A stretch of 24,158 bases of DNA from Loki-b32 sp048941605 (GTDB taxonomy: Archaea; Asgardarchaeota; Lokiarchaeia; Sigyniarchaeales; SOKP01): positions 1-24,158 of the forward strand of contig JBHLNL010000034.1 in NCBI GenBank assembly GCA_048941605.1, read 5' to 3'. The translations under genes and the position numbers were made by a program. The notes under the pieces are model-generated. The model was not told the DNA's origin, made no database searches, and saw nothing but the letters and a program-made list of their open reading frames with translations. Below are positions 15,385-22,777 of this stretch, one piece after another (within the stretch, counting starts at the first letter, position 1; each line of letters begins with the position of its first letter).

Positions 15385-16032
15385 TTATTTAAGGAGATCC
15401 AATGCTTTTTTAACTGCTAGAGGAGCTGTTAGAGCCCATCCATCAGCACCTTGTTGAAATGCTATATTTTCTGTAACTGGCCCCCCACCTGCCATAATTT
15501 TTAGGCCTTTTGCTTGTAAATTTCTCCCTTTAGCTAATTTAACAATTTTCCCAATCTCAGGGAACATAGAGCTTAACATTACTGAAATTAAAATAATGTT
15601 TGCATTATTTTTTTCTGCCTCCTCAACAAATTTTTCAGCAGGAACATCAAATCCTAGATCAATAATTTCGAAACCTTCAGCTTCAAATAAGTATTTTATC
15701 ATATTCTTGCCAAGATCATGGACATCTCCTTTAACAACACCAAGAATTGCAATGCCTTTACTATTTGCCTTAACTTTCTCTGGCGCTATTTTTGATTTTA
15801 AAATATTTGCACCTGCGTAAAAAGCATCTGAGGCTAAGATCATGTCTGTTATATAGACAGTTTTCTCATATTGATCTGCAATTTCTTTTAAACCCGGATA
15901 TAAACCGTTTTTTATAGCTTCGAGCGGATCAAGTCCTGCATCTATAGCTTCTTTAGCAGCTTTTATGGCTGCTTCTTCATCGAAATCCAAAACACTCTGC
16001 TTTAACTTAATTAAAATTCTTTCATCTGACAA
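15385..16032 (-). CDS. Corrinoid (B12-binding) methyl-carrier protein, MtaC/MtbC/MtoC-type
   Basis: A 215-residue two-domain cobalamin protein. Residues about 1-90 form the helical cap domain (for example DPLEAIKNGLYPGLKEI, 35-51). About 91-215 form the Rossmann-like B12 domain with the base-off signature GDVHDLGKNM (102-111), in which His105 coordinates cobalt, then ISVMLSSMFPEIG (149-161) and GGGPVTENIAFQQGADGWA (182-200). It accepts a methyl group from the partner methyltransferase and passes it to a second acceptor. Its TTG start (16032-16030) is 5 nt after the upstream methyltransferase stop, and GGAG inside the last codons of that gene provides the ribosome-binding site. No in-frame ATG exists near the start. 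No reductive activator of the corrinoid protein is encoded in the window. Confidence 0.93.
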   Translation of the reverse strand: MSDERILIKLKQSVLDFDEEAAIKAAKEAIDAGLDPLEAIKNGLYPGLKEIADQYEKTVYITDMILASDAFYAGANILKSKIAPEKVKANSKGIAILGVVKGDVHDLGKNMIKYLFEAEGFEIIDLGFDVPAEKFVEEAEKNNANIILISVMLSSMFPEIGKIVKLAKGRNLQAKGLKIMAGGGPVTENIAFQQGADGWALTAPLAVKKALDLLK

Positions 16033-16037
16033 GATTA

Positions 16038-17168
16038 TTAATCTCCTTCTTTATCTTTATAATTTGCTCCTATACCAGTTTGAAAATTTTTACCATACGT
16101 CCGAGCAGCTTTCACCACTGCCATTGCATTGTACAATGGCGCATAAGGTGGGTATTCACATGATGCACCAAGAATATAGCCAGCTGGTGATTTTCCAAAA
16201 ACTTCAAGTTGTCTTTTACATTCCTTTATAACTTCATGAGGATTTGCCCATGCAAGTAATGATACACTTAAAAATCCTAAAAAGATTAATTTTTTACCAT
16301 ATTTTTCAACCATTTCTGTTTCAGTTTTTACACCATCGGGGAGGAAAGCATTCTGAATTAAGACAGGCCGAAGATGTTCGATTAAAAGATCAAAATAGGG
16401 ATCTCGACCACAAGTATGAACCATATAAAACGCCCTTTTCTTGCGTACAAAATCAGCAATTTTCTTTTGATAAGGCATATCTAATTCCAACCACATTTCT
16501 TTACTCATTAACTCTCTTTCGGCTAAAACTACGGGAACCATAATTGTTCGAGCTCCTGCCTCAATCTGATTCTCAATATATTCTATTTGAATCTCAGTTA
16601 TAATTTCTTGAGCATCATGGAGTTTATCTTTATGATGTGCAAAATCTCTTATAAGCTCGTTAACATTGCGAAGACGACTTATTAATCCTAATGGACCAAT
16701 TGTCATACCTCCAATCATCAAATCAGGTAGTTCTTCTTTAATAGTTTTAATAACTTTAATTTGGTTATTCATCCTATCAGCGTGAGACCAATCAAATAAT
16801 CTACCTATATTTTTGTAGTCATTAGGAGATTTGATTATTGGATTATATGGATCTGGATAAGCAGCATTATCTGGTGGATAAATAATCTTAGCTCCAAAAC
16901 CTTGAGCCTCAACGCAAAGATCTGGCATTGCAGTAATACCATCATATCCGAAAAGCTGTTGTGCTTCTATTTGACATCTTAGGAATAAATCTGGTTTAGT
17001 GGCATATTCACCATAATTTAATCTTCTAATTTGAGCAGCTGCTGCTGAAACAAATGGAAAACAAGGAACTCTATCAAGTTTCTTTCGCGTTAAAAGGCCT
17101 GTTATTCTTTCCATCGGAGTCATAAATTCTTCACATTCTTTTGGCATTCTTTCAATTTTTGACATCAT
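16038..17168 (-). CDS. URO-D-type zinc methyltransferase (substrate:corrinoid or methylcobalamin:acceptor)
   Basis: A 376-residue TIM-barrel protein of the uroporphyrinogen decarboxylase superfamily. Zinc-site motif H-x-C is visible in VHTCGRDPYF (His251, Cys253), with a third cysteine in ASCEYPPYAP (Cys337). This HxC...C set is typical of MtaA/MtbA/CmuA and of O-demethylase MtvB/MtoB-type methyltransferases and is not found in true heme-pathway decarboxylases. It should move a methyl group between a substrate and the corrinoid protein encoded 5 bp downstream. The substrate is unknown; methoxylated aromatics or methylamine/methanol-type compounds are options. I choose ATG 17168 (or 17165) because GTGA lies just upstream; a longer form from ATG 17192 would add eight residues. 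Confidence 0.88.
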   Translation of the reverse strand: MMSKIERMPKECEEFMTPMERITGLLTRKKLDRVPCFPFVSAAAAQIRRLNYGEYATKPDLFLRCQIEAQQLFGYDGITAMPDLCVEAQGFGAKIIYPPDNAAYPDPYNPIIKSPNDYKNIGRLFDWSHADRMNNQIKVIKTIKEELPDLMIGGMTIGPLGLISRLRNVNELIRDFAHHKDKLHDAQEIITEIQIEYIENQIEAGARTIMVPVVLAERELMSKEMWLELDMPYQKKIADFVRKKRAFYMVHTCGRDPYFDLLIEHLRPVLIQNAFLPDGVKTETEMVEKYGKKLIFLGFLSVSLLAWANPHEVIKECKRQLEVFGKSPAGYILGASCEYPPYAPLYNAMAVVKAARTYGKNFQTGIGANYKDKEGD

Positions 17169-17282
17169 CTTCACTTCGTTTTTTAGAAACAATATTGGAA
17201 ATTTCTGAACATTAGTGATTAAAATAAAGGATTACCAAATTTTAAAAACTTTCACTTATTTAAGATTTGATTTTTATAGATA

Positions 17283-17305
17283 GGAAAAAAATATGATAAT
17301 TTTCC
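17283..17305. other. Small inverted repeat downstream of the aldolase gene
   Basis: GGAAAA (17283-17288) and TTTTCC (17300-17305) can pair around an 11-nt loop. It sits about 30 nt after the aldolase stop and 115 nt before the methyltransferase start. It could be a weak terminator stem or a leader element, but a 6-bp stem in AT-rich DNA may be chance. Confidence 0.2.
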
Positions 17306-17334
17306 AAGGGCTCAAATATATGTGAAAATAAGAA

Positions 17335-17970
17335 TTATCTGATTTCAGACTTAATCAATGAAAGTACATTTGTTATTAACTTTTTAATCTCAACAAATTT
17401 ACCTGATAAAATCAAATCTTTTTTTACAATCCAACTTCCTCCACAGGCAATAACATTGCTTAATTTTAAATATTTAATTATAGAATCTTCATTTATCCCA
17501 CCAGTAGGTATAAATTTAATTTCGGGATATGGTCCTGATAGTGCTTTAAGCATTTCTACACCTCCAGAAAGATTAGCAGGAAAAAATTTAACGATTTTTA
17601 AACCTTTATCAAGTGCCCATTCCACCATTGTAGGTGTATTAACACCAGGGATAATCGGAATTTTGTTTCTTATGCAAAAATCAACTATTTTTGGGTTAAA
17701 TCCGGGTGTAACAATGAATTTTGCTCCTACTTTCATAGCATTCTTCACCTGATCAACTTTTAGAACAGTACCAGCTCCCACTAATATATCTGGTAATCCA
17801 CTAGTTAATCTCTTAATAGTTTCTACCGCAGCTTCAGTTCTAAAAGTTATCTCAATAATTGGTAGTCCTGCGTCAATCAATACGTTTCCTAATGGAACTG
17901 CGTTATTAGCATTATCTATAACCGCAACTGGTATAATTTTTAGGTCTTCTATCTTTTTATAAACTTTCAT
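17335..17970 (-). CDS. eda: KDPG/KHG aldolase (2-dehydro-3-deoxy-phosphogluconate aldolase)
   Basis: A 211-residue class I aldolase with a TIM-barrel fold that cleaves 2-keto-3-deoxy-6-phosphogluconate (or 4-hydroxy-2-oxoglutarate) to pyruvate and an aldehyde. Motifs match bacterial Eda: PIIEITFRTEAA (37-48, Glu40 and Arg44), VGAGTVL (64-70), FIVTPGFNP (85-93), IPGVNTPTM (107-115), IVKFFPA (126-132) with Lys128 as the Schiff-base lysine, and IPTGGIN (154-160). Residues expected for catalysis are all present. Archaea often use unrelated DapA-type KD(P)G aldolases, so an Eda-type enzyme suggests acquisition from bacteria (inference). The gene precedes the methyltransferase/corrinoid pair on the same strand by 166 bp, so it may or may not share their transcript. 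Confidence 0.92.
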   Translation of the reverse strand: MKVYKKIEDLKIIPVAVIDNANNAVPLGNVLIDAGLPIIEITFRTEAAVETIKRLTSGLPDILVGAGTVLKVDQVKNAMKVGAKFIVTPGFNPKIVDFCIRNKIPIIPGVNTPTMVEWALDKGLKIVKFFPANLSGGVEMLKALSGPYPEIKFIPTGGINEDSIIKYLKLSNVIACGGSWIVKKDLILSGKFVEIKKLITNVLSLIKSEIR

Positions 17971-18266
17971 TTCTAAACACTTTTATAATAATTCTTAAAA
18001 AAATTATTCAAGTCCTTTAAATTTTTAATAAATATTTGAAAGTTATGATTTTTATCCAAAATGTTTATTCCAAGAGAGGAGAGATATTATGAAAAGAAAG
18101 GGTTTTACATAAATATCAATAAAAGTAATTTGTAAGTGAAAAAAATGTGAACTTCATATTAACATTTTTATTTATGTAAGATATTTATAGGATATTGATA
18201 TATAGATTTTCAGATTTTATTTAAAAATGTTATTGCAACCTAAATTAATGCGATGTTCTAAGTAAA
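17971..18266. promoter_or_regulatory. Divergent intergenic region between aldolase and SIR2-TPR genes
   Basis: This 296-bp very AT-rich spacer has no long reading frame. It holds the promoters of both flanking genes, a seven-codon reading frame with a strong Shine-Dalgarno sequence (18089-18112), and a 10-bp inverted repeat (TTACATAAAT at 18105-18114, complement at 18170-18179). TATA-like candidates for the SIR2 gene include TTTATTTAAAAA near 18215-18226, about 40 bp before the ATG. Confidence 0.35.
18089..18112 (+). other. Seven-codon reading frame with strong Shine-Dalgarno sequence
   Basis: ATG at 18089 opens MKRKGFT followed by TAA. GAGGAG at 18076-18081 is 7 nt upstream, ideal spacing, and better than most real starts in this window. 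It may be a leader peptide for the SIR2-TPR gene 154 nt downstream, the surviving start of a lost gene, or chance. Confidence 0.25.
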
Positions 18267-20396
18267 ATGCATGATGTAAATTTACAATTAAAAAAGTTGT
18301 TAAGAGAAGACCAGAAATACATTTTTATCGCAGGAGCTGGTTGCTCTATTAATTCACCGTCTAATCTTCCAAGTTGTAATGAAATAATGGAAGAATTAAT
18401 TAAATTTACATGTGCAGAATCAGAAATTGAAAGTATTTCTAAAATAGATGGATTAAGGTTTGAGATATTATTAGAAATTATTAGAAATCAATTTGATAAT
18501 GATTTGAAGTTTTTAGAATATTTTGAATTATGCAACAAACCAAATATTATTCATTTTTTTTTAGCAGACATGATTAAAAAGGGCCATACCATTATTACCA
18601 CAAATTTTGATTTTTTAATAGAGCATGCTTTAATTCAATCTAATGATGAGAAGGATCAAATTTTTTCTGTAATAACTGAAAAAGATTATAGAGAATTCAA
18701 AAATATATTTGAATATCTAAATACAGGGAAAAAATTCTTATTCAAAATTCACGGATCAATAAAAGATATAATAGCTGACAGGAGTACTAAAGAATACTTC
18801 TTTTCATTAATTAAAAAAATTGGTTCATATAAAACAGAATTTGATTTATTTTTTGTTGAGCCATACAAGGGAGTTTTACTTAATAAATTGCTAAATAATT
18901 CCAATTTAATTCTAATTGGTTATTCTGGGCAAAATGATTATGATATAATTCCAATTTTAAAAAAATATCATAAATTGCAAAGAATTCTGTGGGTTAATCA
19001 TATTACGAATGATCAAAGGAATATTAAAAAAATTGAGAATATAAATAATAATAGAAATACTTCTGAACCTATAGACAAATTAGATAAAATCCTATTTCAG
19101 ATCAAGAATCAAAATCCTAATGTTGAAATATTTAGAATAAACATTAATTCAATAGAATTTGTAAAAAATATTATGGGTTTTGAATTTAATCTTAATTCTA
19201 TCGATTTTTCTATAAAATTTCGAGATTGGTTACATAAAAAAGTAGAAATTCCAAATATGATGATAAAATATATGATACCACATATATTATACTTTAATTT
19301 TGATCGATTTGATGATTCTTTTAGATGTGGTATAAGAGCCTTAGAATACTTTGATGAAAATGATGATCAAAACCATAAGCTCCTAATTTTAAATAACATT
19401 GCATGGTTTTACTTTCGAATGGGAAATTATTCTGAAGCAATTCTAAATTTTGGAGAAGCCTTAAAAATATCGAAGGAATTGGGTTATAAGGATAGAGAAA
19501 TCACTTATTTAAGCAATTTAGGAGAAATCTATGAGAGAATAAAAGATTTTCCTAAAGCCTTGCAAAGATATAAGGAAGCAATGAAAATTGTGGAAGAAAC
19601 TGGTAATCTTACTGAAGAAATCAGAATTATTAATAGCATTATTGAAATATATGAGGAGTTGCAAATTTATTCTGAAGCTTTACTTTATGCTGATAAAGCA
19701 ATCAAAATATCTGAAAAACTAGGTGATTTAAAAAAAAAAGCCATTATATCAAACAATATTGCATCAATTCATTATCGACTTGAAAATCTTACTTTATCTT
19801 TAGAATTTTTCCAAAAATCAGAAAAAATTTTCAGAAGATTGAATGACGTTAGAAATCTAGCAATCTGCTTGAATAATATTGGAACAATATATCAAAAATT
19901 TGGGGATTTTTCGATTGCTTTGGAAAAATTCCAGGAAGCTCTTGAATATGATCAAAAATTAAAAAATAAAGAAGGAATAGCTTGGCGCTTATCCAAAGTT
20001 GGAGACGTATATTTTAATCAAAAAAAATATAGAGAATCGCTAAAATATTTTATTGATGCTATTAAAATCTCCCAAGAATTAAAAGATTTTAAAAGTGAAA
20101 TGAAATTTCATAATTTACTCGGAAAATCATATTATTATTTAAAAGATTATAAAAATGCCATGAATTCTTTTAATAAGGGAATAAAAATTGCAGAAATGTT
20201 CAATGATTTACCAACCAAGGCAGACTTTTTAAACAATATTGCTGGATGTTATTATTTACAGCTAGATTTTGAAAAGTCTTTAAAATCTGCTGAAGAGGCA
20301 CTTTTAATTCTAAAATTAATTGGATTGGGAAAATCAATAAAAACAATAACATTAGAAAAGAGAATTGAAAATATAAAAGATCAACTCAATTCATAA
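18267..20396 (+). CDS. SIR2-like domain protein with C-terminal TPR array
   Basis: A 709-residue soluble protein. Residues about 10-245 are a SIR2_2-type NAD-binding domain: IAGAGCSIN (21-29, nucleotide loop), TTNFDFLIEHAL (111-122, Asn113 and Asp115), KIHGSI (160-165, with His162 in the position of the catalytic His) and LILIGYSGQNDYD (214-226). Several antiviral NADases (for example Thoeris ThsA, DSR proteins, SIR2-APAZ) use this domain type to deplete NAD+. About 250-370 is a linker. Residues 372-691 are eight back-to-back 40-residue TPR units, suggesting protein sensing or oligomerisation. The classic sirtuin zinc cysteines are absent, arguing against a histone deacetylase. It stands alone and its last 6 bp overlap the end of the convergent OsmC gene. 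The only plausible start is the ATG at 18267. Confidence 0.85.
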   Translation: MHDVNLQLKKLLREDQKYIFIAGAGCSINSPSNLPSCNEIMEELIKFTCAESEIESISKIDGLRFEILLEIIRNQFDNDLKFLEYFELCNKPNIIHFFLADMIKKGHTIITTNFDFLIEHALIQSNDEKDQIFSVITEKDYREFKNIFEYLNTGKKFLFKIHGSIKDIIADRSTKEYFFSLIKKIGSYKTEFDLFFVEPYKGVLLNKLLNNSNLILIGYSGQNDYDIIPILKKYHKLQRILWVNHITNDQRNIKKIENINNNRNTSEPIDKLDKILFQIKNQNPNVEIFRININSIEFVKNIMGFEFNLNSIDFSIKFRDWLHKKVEIPNMMIKYMIPHILYFNFDRFDDSFRCGIRALEYFDENDDQNHKLLILNNIAWFYFRMGNYSEAILNFGEALKISKELGYKDREITYLSNLGEIYERIKDFPKALQRYKEAMKIVEETGNLTEEIRIINSIIEIYEELQIYSEALLYADKAIKISEKLGDLKKKAIISNNIASIHYRLENLTLSLEFFQKSEKIFRRLNDVRNLAICLNNIGTIYQKFGDFSIALEKFQEALEYDQKLKNKEGIAWRLSKVGDVYFNQKKYRESLKYFIDAIKISQELKDFKSEMKFHNLLGKSYYYLKDYKNAMNSFNKGIKIAEMFNDLPTKADFLNNIAGCYYLQLDFEKSLKSAEEALLILKLIGLGKSIKTITLEKRIENIKDQLNS
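19380..20339 (+). repeat. Eight in-register 40-residue TPR units (120-bp coding repeat)
   Basis: Residues 372-691 divide without insertions into eight 40-residue units starting at 372, 412, 452, 492, 532, 572, 612 and 652. Each has a pattern near L-N-I-G--Y----y--Al--f--Al-i---l-d. A 40-residue (not 34) period is typical of kinesin-light-chain-like TPR. At the DNA level the units are diverged, so the array is old. Confidence 0.85.
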
Positions 20397-21731
20397 CTCT
20401 TTAATTGTTATATCTCGTTCAATTTTTGCTTTTATATTATGTGGTTCATCAATATGTATTAAATTTAACAATGGTTTTTCTCTTTTGCCAAGTAAATATG
20501 CAGGTTCTTCAGAGGGTTCTTTTTCCTCTTTAGTTATAATTTTTCTTACAAATACATCAGGAAAGACTGGTGTAGAATAACAATAATGACAAAACGACCT
20601 CTTTTTCGCGAGTTCAAGAATCTCAACGAGATCTTCATCTGGAACATTACTCTCCACCTTTACTTCAATCTCAAAATTATCAATCATTGTGACCCCATCT
20701 TCAATCCCAAATCCAGTTGTTAAATCAATATTCATTTTTGAATTAATCTCTAATTTTTTAAGCTCAATACTGTGTAAACTTGCTAGAGTTGTAAATTGAG
20801 TAGCAAATTCTCCACTAAAACCTGCAATACAAAGCGCTACAGGATGAAAAGAAGTTCCACCACCACCTAAAATTATAGTTTCATCAGTTTGAACTGTTAT
20901 TTCTCCTGCCGACTCTGTGGGTAATTTGATTTCAAATTGCGGACCATATTGTACATCTAATCTCCACCGACCTTCAGCTTCAATAACTCTTTTACACAAT
21001 GAGCGATTTTGTTTAAAAACTTCAACAGTGTCTTTATAAGCATCCAAATTTATTCTATTGAGTATTTTTGTTCTTTTTAGAGCCGAATTATTATAAGTAA
21101 TGGATGGTTTTCCTTCATTTTTTAGGGTGATTTTAGGAATGGTTGAGGTTGATATACAATAATAACAAAAACAACGCCTTTTTGTAATTTCTGAAATTCT
21201 ATATAGTTCTTCATAACTAGCATCACTTTCAATAAATAATTCAATTTGATAATGATCGACTATAGGTATGTCTTTTTCAATATCTAATACAGACGAAAAG
21301 TCTAAATCACCTTTAACTCTTATCATTAACTGTTTTAACTCAATACCTTCCATTGCTGCCCATTTTGCATAAGCTGCGCTATAACATCCGCAAAATCCTG
21401 CCATACATAAAGAGATTGGATGAAGTGCCGTGCCTCCTCCTCCAAAAAGAGTTAGTTCATCCATCTGTACTGTTATTTCTCCTGCTCTTTCAGTTTTCAG
21501 CCTCGTTTCAAATTGTGGACCATACTCCAGATCTAATCGCCATATCCCTTTTACATCTAAAGCCTTTTTGCATAACTCACGATTTTGCATATACTGATCT
21601 ATCACTTCTTTGAATCCTTTTAGATCAATACGATTTAATAATATATGCTTTGGCACAGAAATACTGCTTACTTTTTCTTCTATTCTATCAGCAAGTTTCT
21701 TCAGAATATTATTAAAATTTCCAATCCCCAT
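20391..21731 (-). CDS. Tandem OsmC-like protein with degenerate second domain
   Basis: A 446-residue protein made of two homologous OsmC/Ohr-type domains (about 33-203 and 224-397) plus a short charged tail. Both have the same blocks in order: LNRI, W-L-YGPQFE, AGEITVQ-DE, FGGGGT/LGGGGT, HP--LC-AGF. OsmC proteins are thiol peroxidases that reduce organic hydroperoxides with two cysteines. Domain 1 has a cysteine in the expected place (Cys116 in GFCGCYSA) and a distal CYYC (189-192). In domain 2 the aligned position is Glu308 (GFSGEFAT), while the distal CHYC (381-384) remains, so domain 2 has probably lost peroxidase activity. Two domains in one chain could mimic the usual OsmC homodimer. It converges with the SIR2-TPR gene, sharing 6 bp. 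TATA-like TATAATATTAT lies about 40 bp upstream. Confidence 0.82.
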   Translation of the reverse strand: MGIGNFNNILKKLADRIEEKVSSISVPKHILLNRIDLKGFKEVIDQYMQNRELCKKALDVKGIWRLDLEYGPQFETRLKTERAGEITVQMDELTLFGGGGTALHPISLCMAGFCGCYSAAYAKWAAMEGIELKQLMIRVKGDLDFSSVLDIEKDIPIVDHYQIELFIESDASYEELYRISEITKRRCFCYYCISTSTIPKITLKNEGKPSITYNNSALKRTKILNRINLDAYKDTVEVFKQNRSLCKRVIEAEGRWRLDVQYGPQFEIKLPTESAGEITVQTDETIILGGGGTSFHPVALCIAGFSGEFATQFTTLASLHSIELKKLEINSKMNIDLTTGFGIEDGVTMIDNFEIEVKVESNVPDEDLVEILELAKKRSFCHYCYSTPVFPDVFVRKIITKEEKEPSEEPAYLLGKREKPLLNLIHIDEPHNIKAKIERDITIKEL

Positions 21732-21859
21732 AAGAATTCAAAAGAAATAGTTTTGTTTTTTAAAAGATAATATTATAATCTTACTTTATACCTTTAATAT
21801 GAAACAACTATTATTTCAATCTTTTGTATTATAAATTCATGTAAAGAATTACAAAGAAA

Positions 21860-21878
21860 GAATAAAAAAAAAAGGAAA
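21860..21878 (-). terminator. Oligo-T terminator after the 132-residue longin-like gene
   Basis: On the - strand a run of ten T (21873-21864) begins 24 nt after the stop codon at 21898-21900. It probably ends the transcript of the longin/membrane-protein gene group. Confidence 0.5.
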
Positions 21879-21897
21879 TTGAGTTTTATTGGGGGCT

Positions 21898-22296
21898 TTA
21901 AATATCACTCATCCTAAAATATAGATCTAATTTATGTTGGAAATCTTCAAAAAAAGAAATATCTCCATTCCATTTTTCAATATCTTCAATTGAAAACATT
22001 TTTTCAAACATAGTACCTATTACTGAGCAAATCTTTTGAATTTTTTTTTTATTTACATCTAGTGGTGATCTACACACTAAAACCAGTTGACCTTCTAAGC
22101 AGTGAATGCATGAATATTTATTATTTCCTATCTTAAATCCTTTTAATTCTCGCCCTGAAACTTTTTGACTGAAAGTTTTTATCGCAGAGATAAAAAATCC
22201 TAGGAAAGTTTTATCAACATTCTTTTCTCTTGAAAAGTCAACAATAGGAACACCTGCCTTAGAAAAAACCCACAATTCATCAAGTAATGGAGACAT
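21898..22296 (-). CDS. Small longin-like domain protein A (paralogue of 22778-23170)
   Basis: A 132-residue single-domain protein. Predicted order of elements is strand (LDELWVFSK, 5-13), strand (PIVDFS), long helix (FLGFFISAIKTFSQKV), two strands (ELKGFKIGNNKYSCI), strand (QLVLVCRSP), helix (KKIQKICSVIGTMFEKMF), then a short tail. Beginning directly with a beta hairpin favours a longin-type over a roadblock-type fold. Such small proteins are numerous in Asgard genomes and are thought to act with small Ras-like GTPases in membrane-associated signalling; the partner here is unknown. It aligns end to end with the protein encoded at 22778-23170. It lies 31 bp after the membrane-protein gene on the same strand and is followed by a T-tract terminator, so it is likely the last gene of an operon. 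Confidence 0.65.
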   Translation of the reverse strand: MSPLLDELWVFSKAGVPIVDFSREKNVDKTFLGFFISAIKTFSQKVSGRELKGFKIGNNKYSCIHCLEGQLVLVCRSPLDVNKKKIQKICSVIGTMFEKMFSIEDIEKWNGDISFFEDFQHKLDLYFRMSDI

Positions 22297-22327
22297 TTTG
22301 GGAAAATGTTTATTTTAAATTTATATT

Positions 22328-22663
22328 TTACTTTTTTGAAGTACCTAATAGAATTTCTTTATAGGTCTTATAACTAAGATTAACAACTATTAAGACAAAT
22401 AATCCACCGAATATATAAACAATTGCAACCATAATGTTCGTAATTGCAGTCATTTCTAAAGCTAGAAATATAATGTTAAAAATGTATCCCCCCAGAAATA
22501 AAACAATTAATATTTGTATTATAACCCATTTTTTAACTAATTTAGTCGCTGGAAATAACTCTTTTATTTTAATGACAATCAATAGACTTAAAATGAAAAA
22601 TAATATGCCCCCAATTGAACAAAACAAACTAAAATAAAAATTCCAATCCAAAGTCATAATCAT
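22328..22663 (-). CDS. Small integral membrane protein with three helices, function unknown
   Basis: A 111-residue protein with three clear hydrophobic segments: about 10-32 (FSLFCSIGGILFFILSLLIVI), 46-68 (WVIIQILIVLFLGGYIFNII) and 73-96 (ITNIMVAIVYIFGGLFVLIVV). Basic residues lie in the loop after helix 1 (KELFPATKLVKK) and at the C-terminus (KTYKEILLGTSKK). The FLGGY...FGGLFVLIVV--SYKTYKE pattern recalls, from memory, the membrane modules at the N-terminus of some archaeal and bacterial sensor proteins, but here it stands alone without a kinase domain. It is placed between two longin-like genes on the same strand, which suggests it recruits them or a partner GTPase to the membrane (inference). 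ATG 22663 and ATG 22657 are both possible; AAGG upstream favours neither strongly. Confidence 0.62.
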   Translation of the reverse strand: MIMTLDWNFYFSLFCSIGGILFFILSLLIVIKIKELFPATKLVKKWVIIQILIVLFLGGYIFNIIFLALEMTAITNIMVAIVYIFGGLFVLIVVNLSYKTYKEILLGTSKK

Positions 22664-22777
22664 AGCCTTGTTTGTATAAGATTTTATAATTTTATTTATT
22701 TTGAATATTTTCTAATTAGTTTTATCCATAAAAAACTTTTTTCTTGTAGTAATCTTCTAAATAGTAATAATAATGAT

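Noticed and set aside
16038..17168. Uroporphyrinogen decarboxylase of heme synthesis
   Set aside because: The HxC...C zinc motif and the adjacent corrinoid gene point to a methyltransferase instead.
18105..18179. Ten-base inverted repeat TTACATAAAT / ATTTATGTAA upstream of the SIR2-TPR gene
   Set aside because: The arms are 55 nt apart and AT-only apart from one C/G. A match of this size is expected fairly often in such DNA, so I do not call an operator.
19380..20339. DNA tandem repeat or CRISPR-like array
   Set aside because: The 120-bp period is only a protein-level TPR period; the DNA units are strongly diverged and coding.
18267..20396. Sirtuin protein deacetylase
   Set aside because: The four zinc cysteines of sirtuins are missing and the spacing fits the SIR2_2 NADase-type group with a TPR tail.
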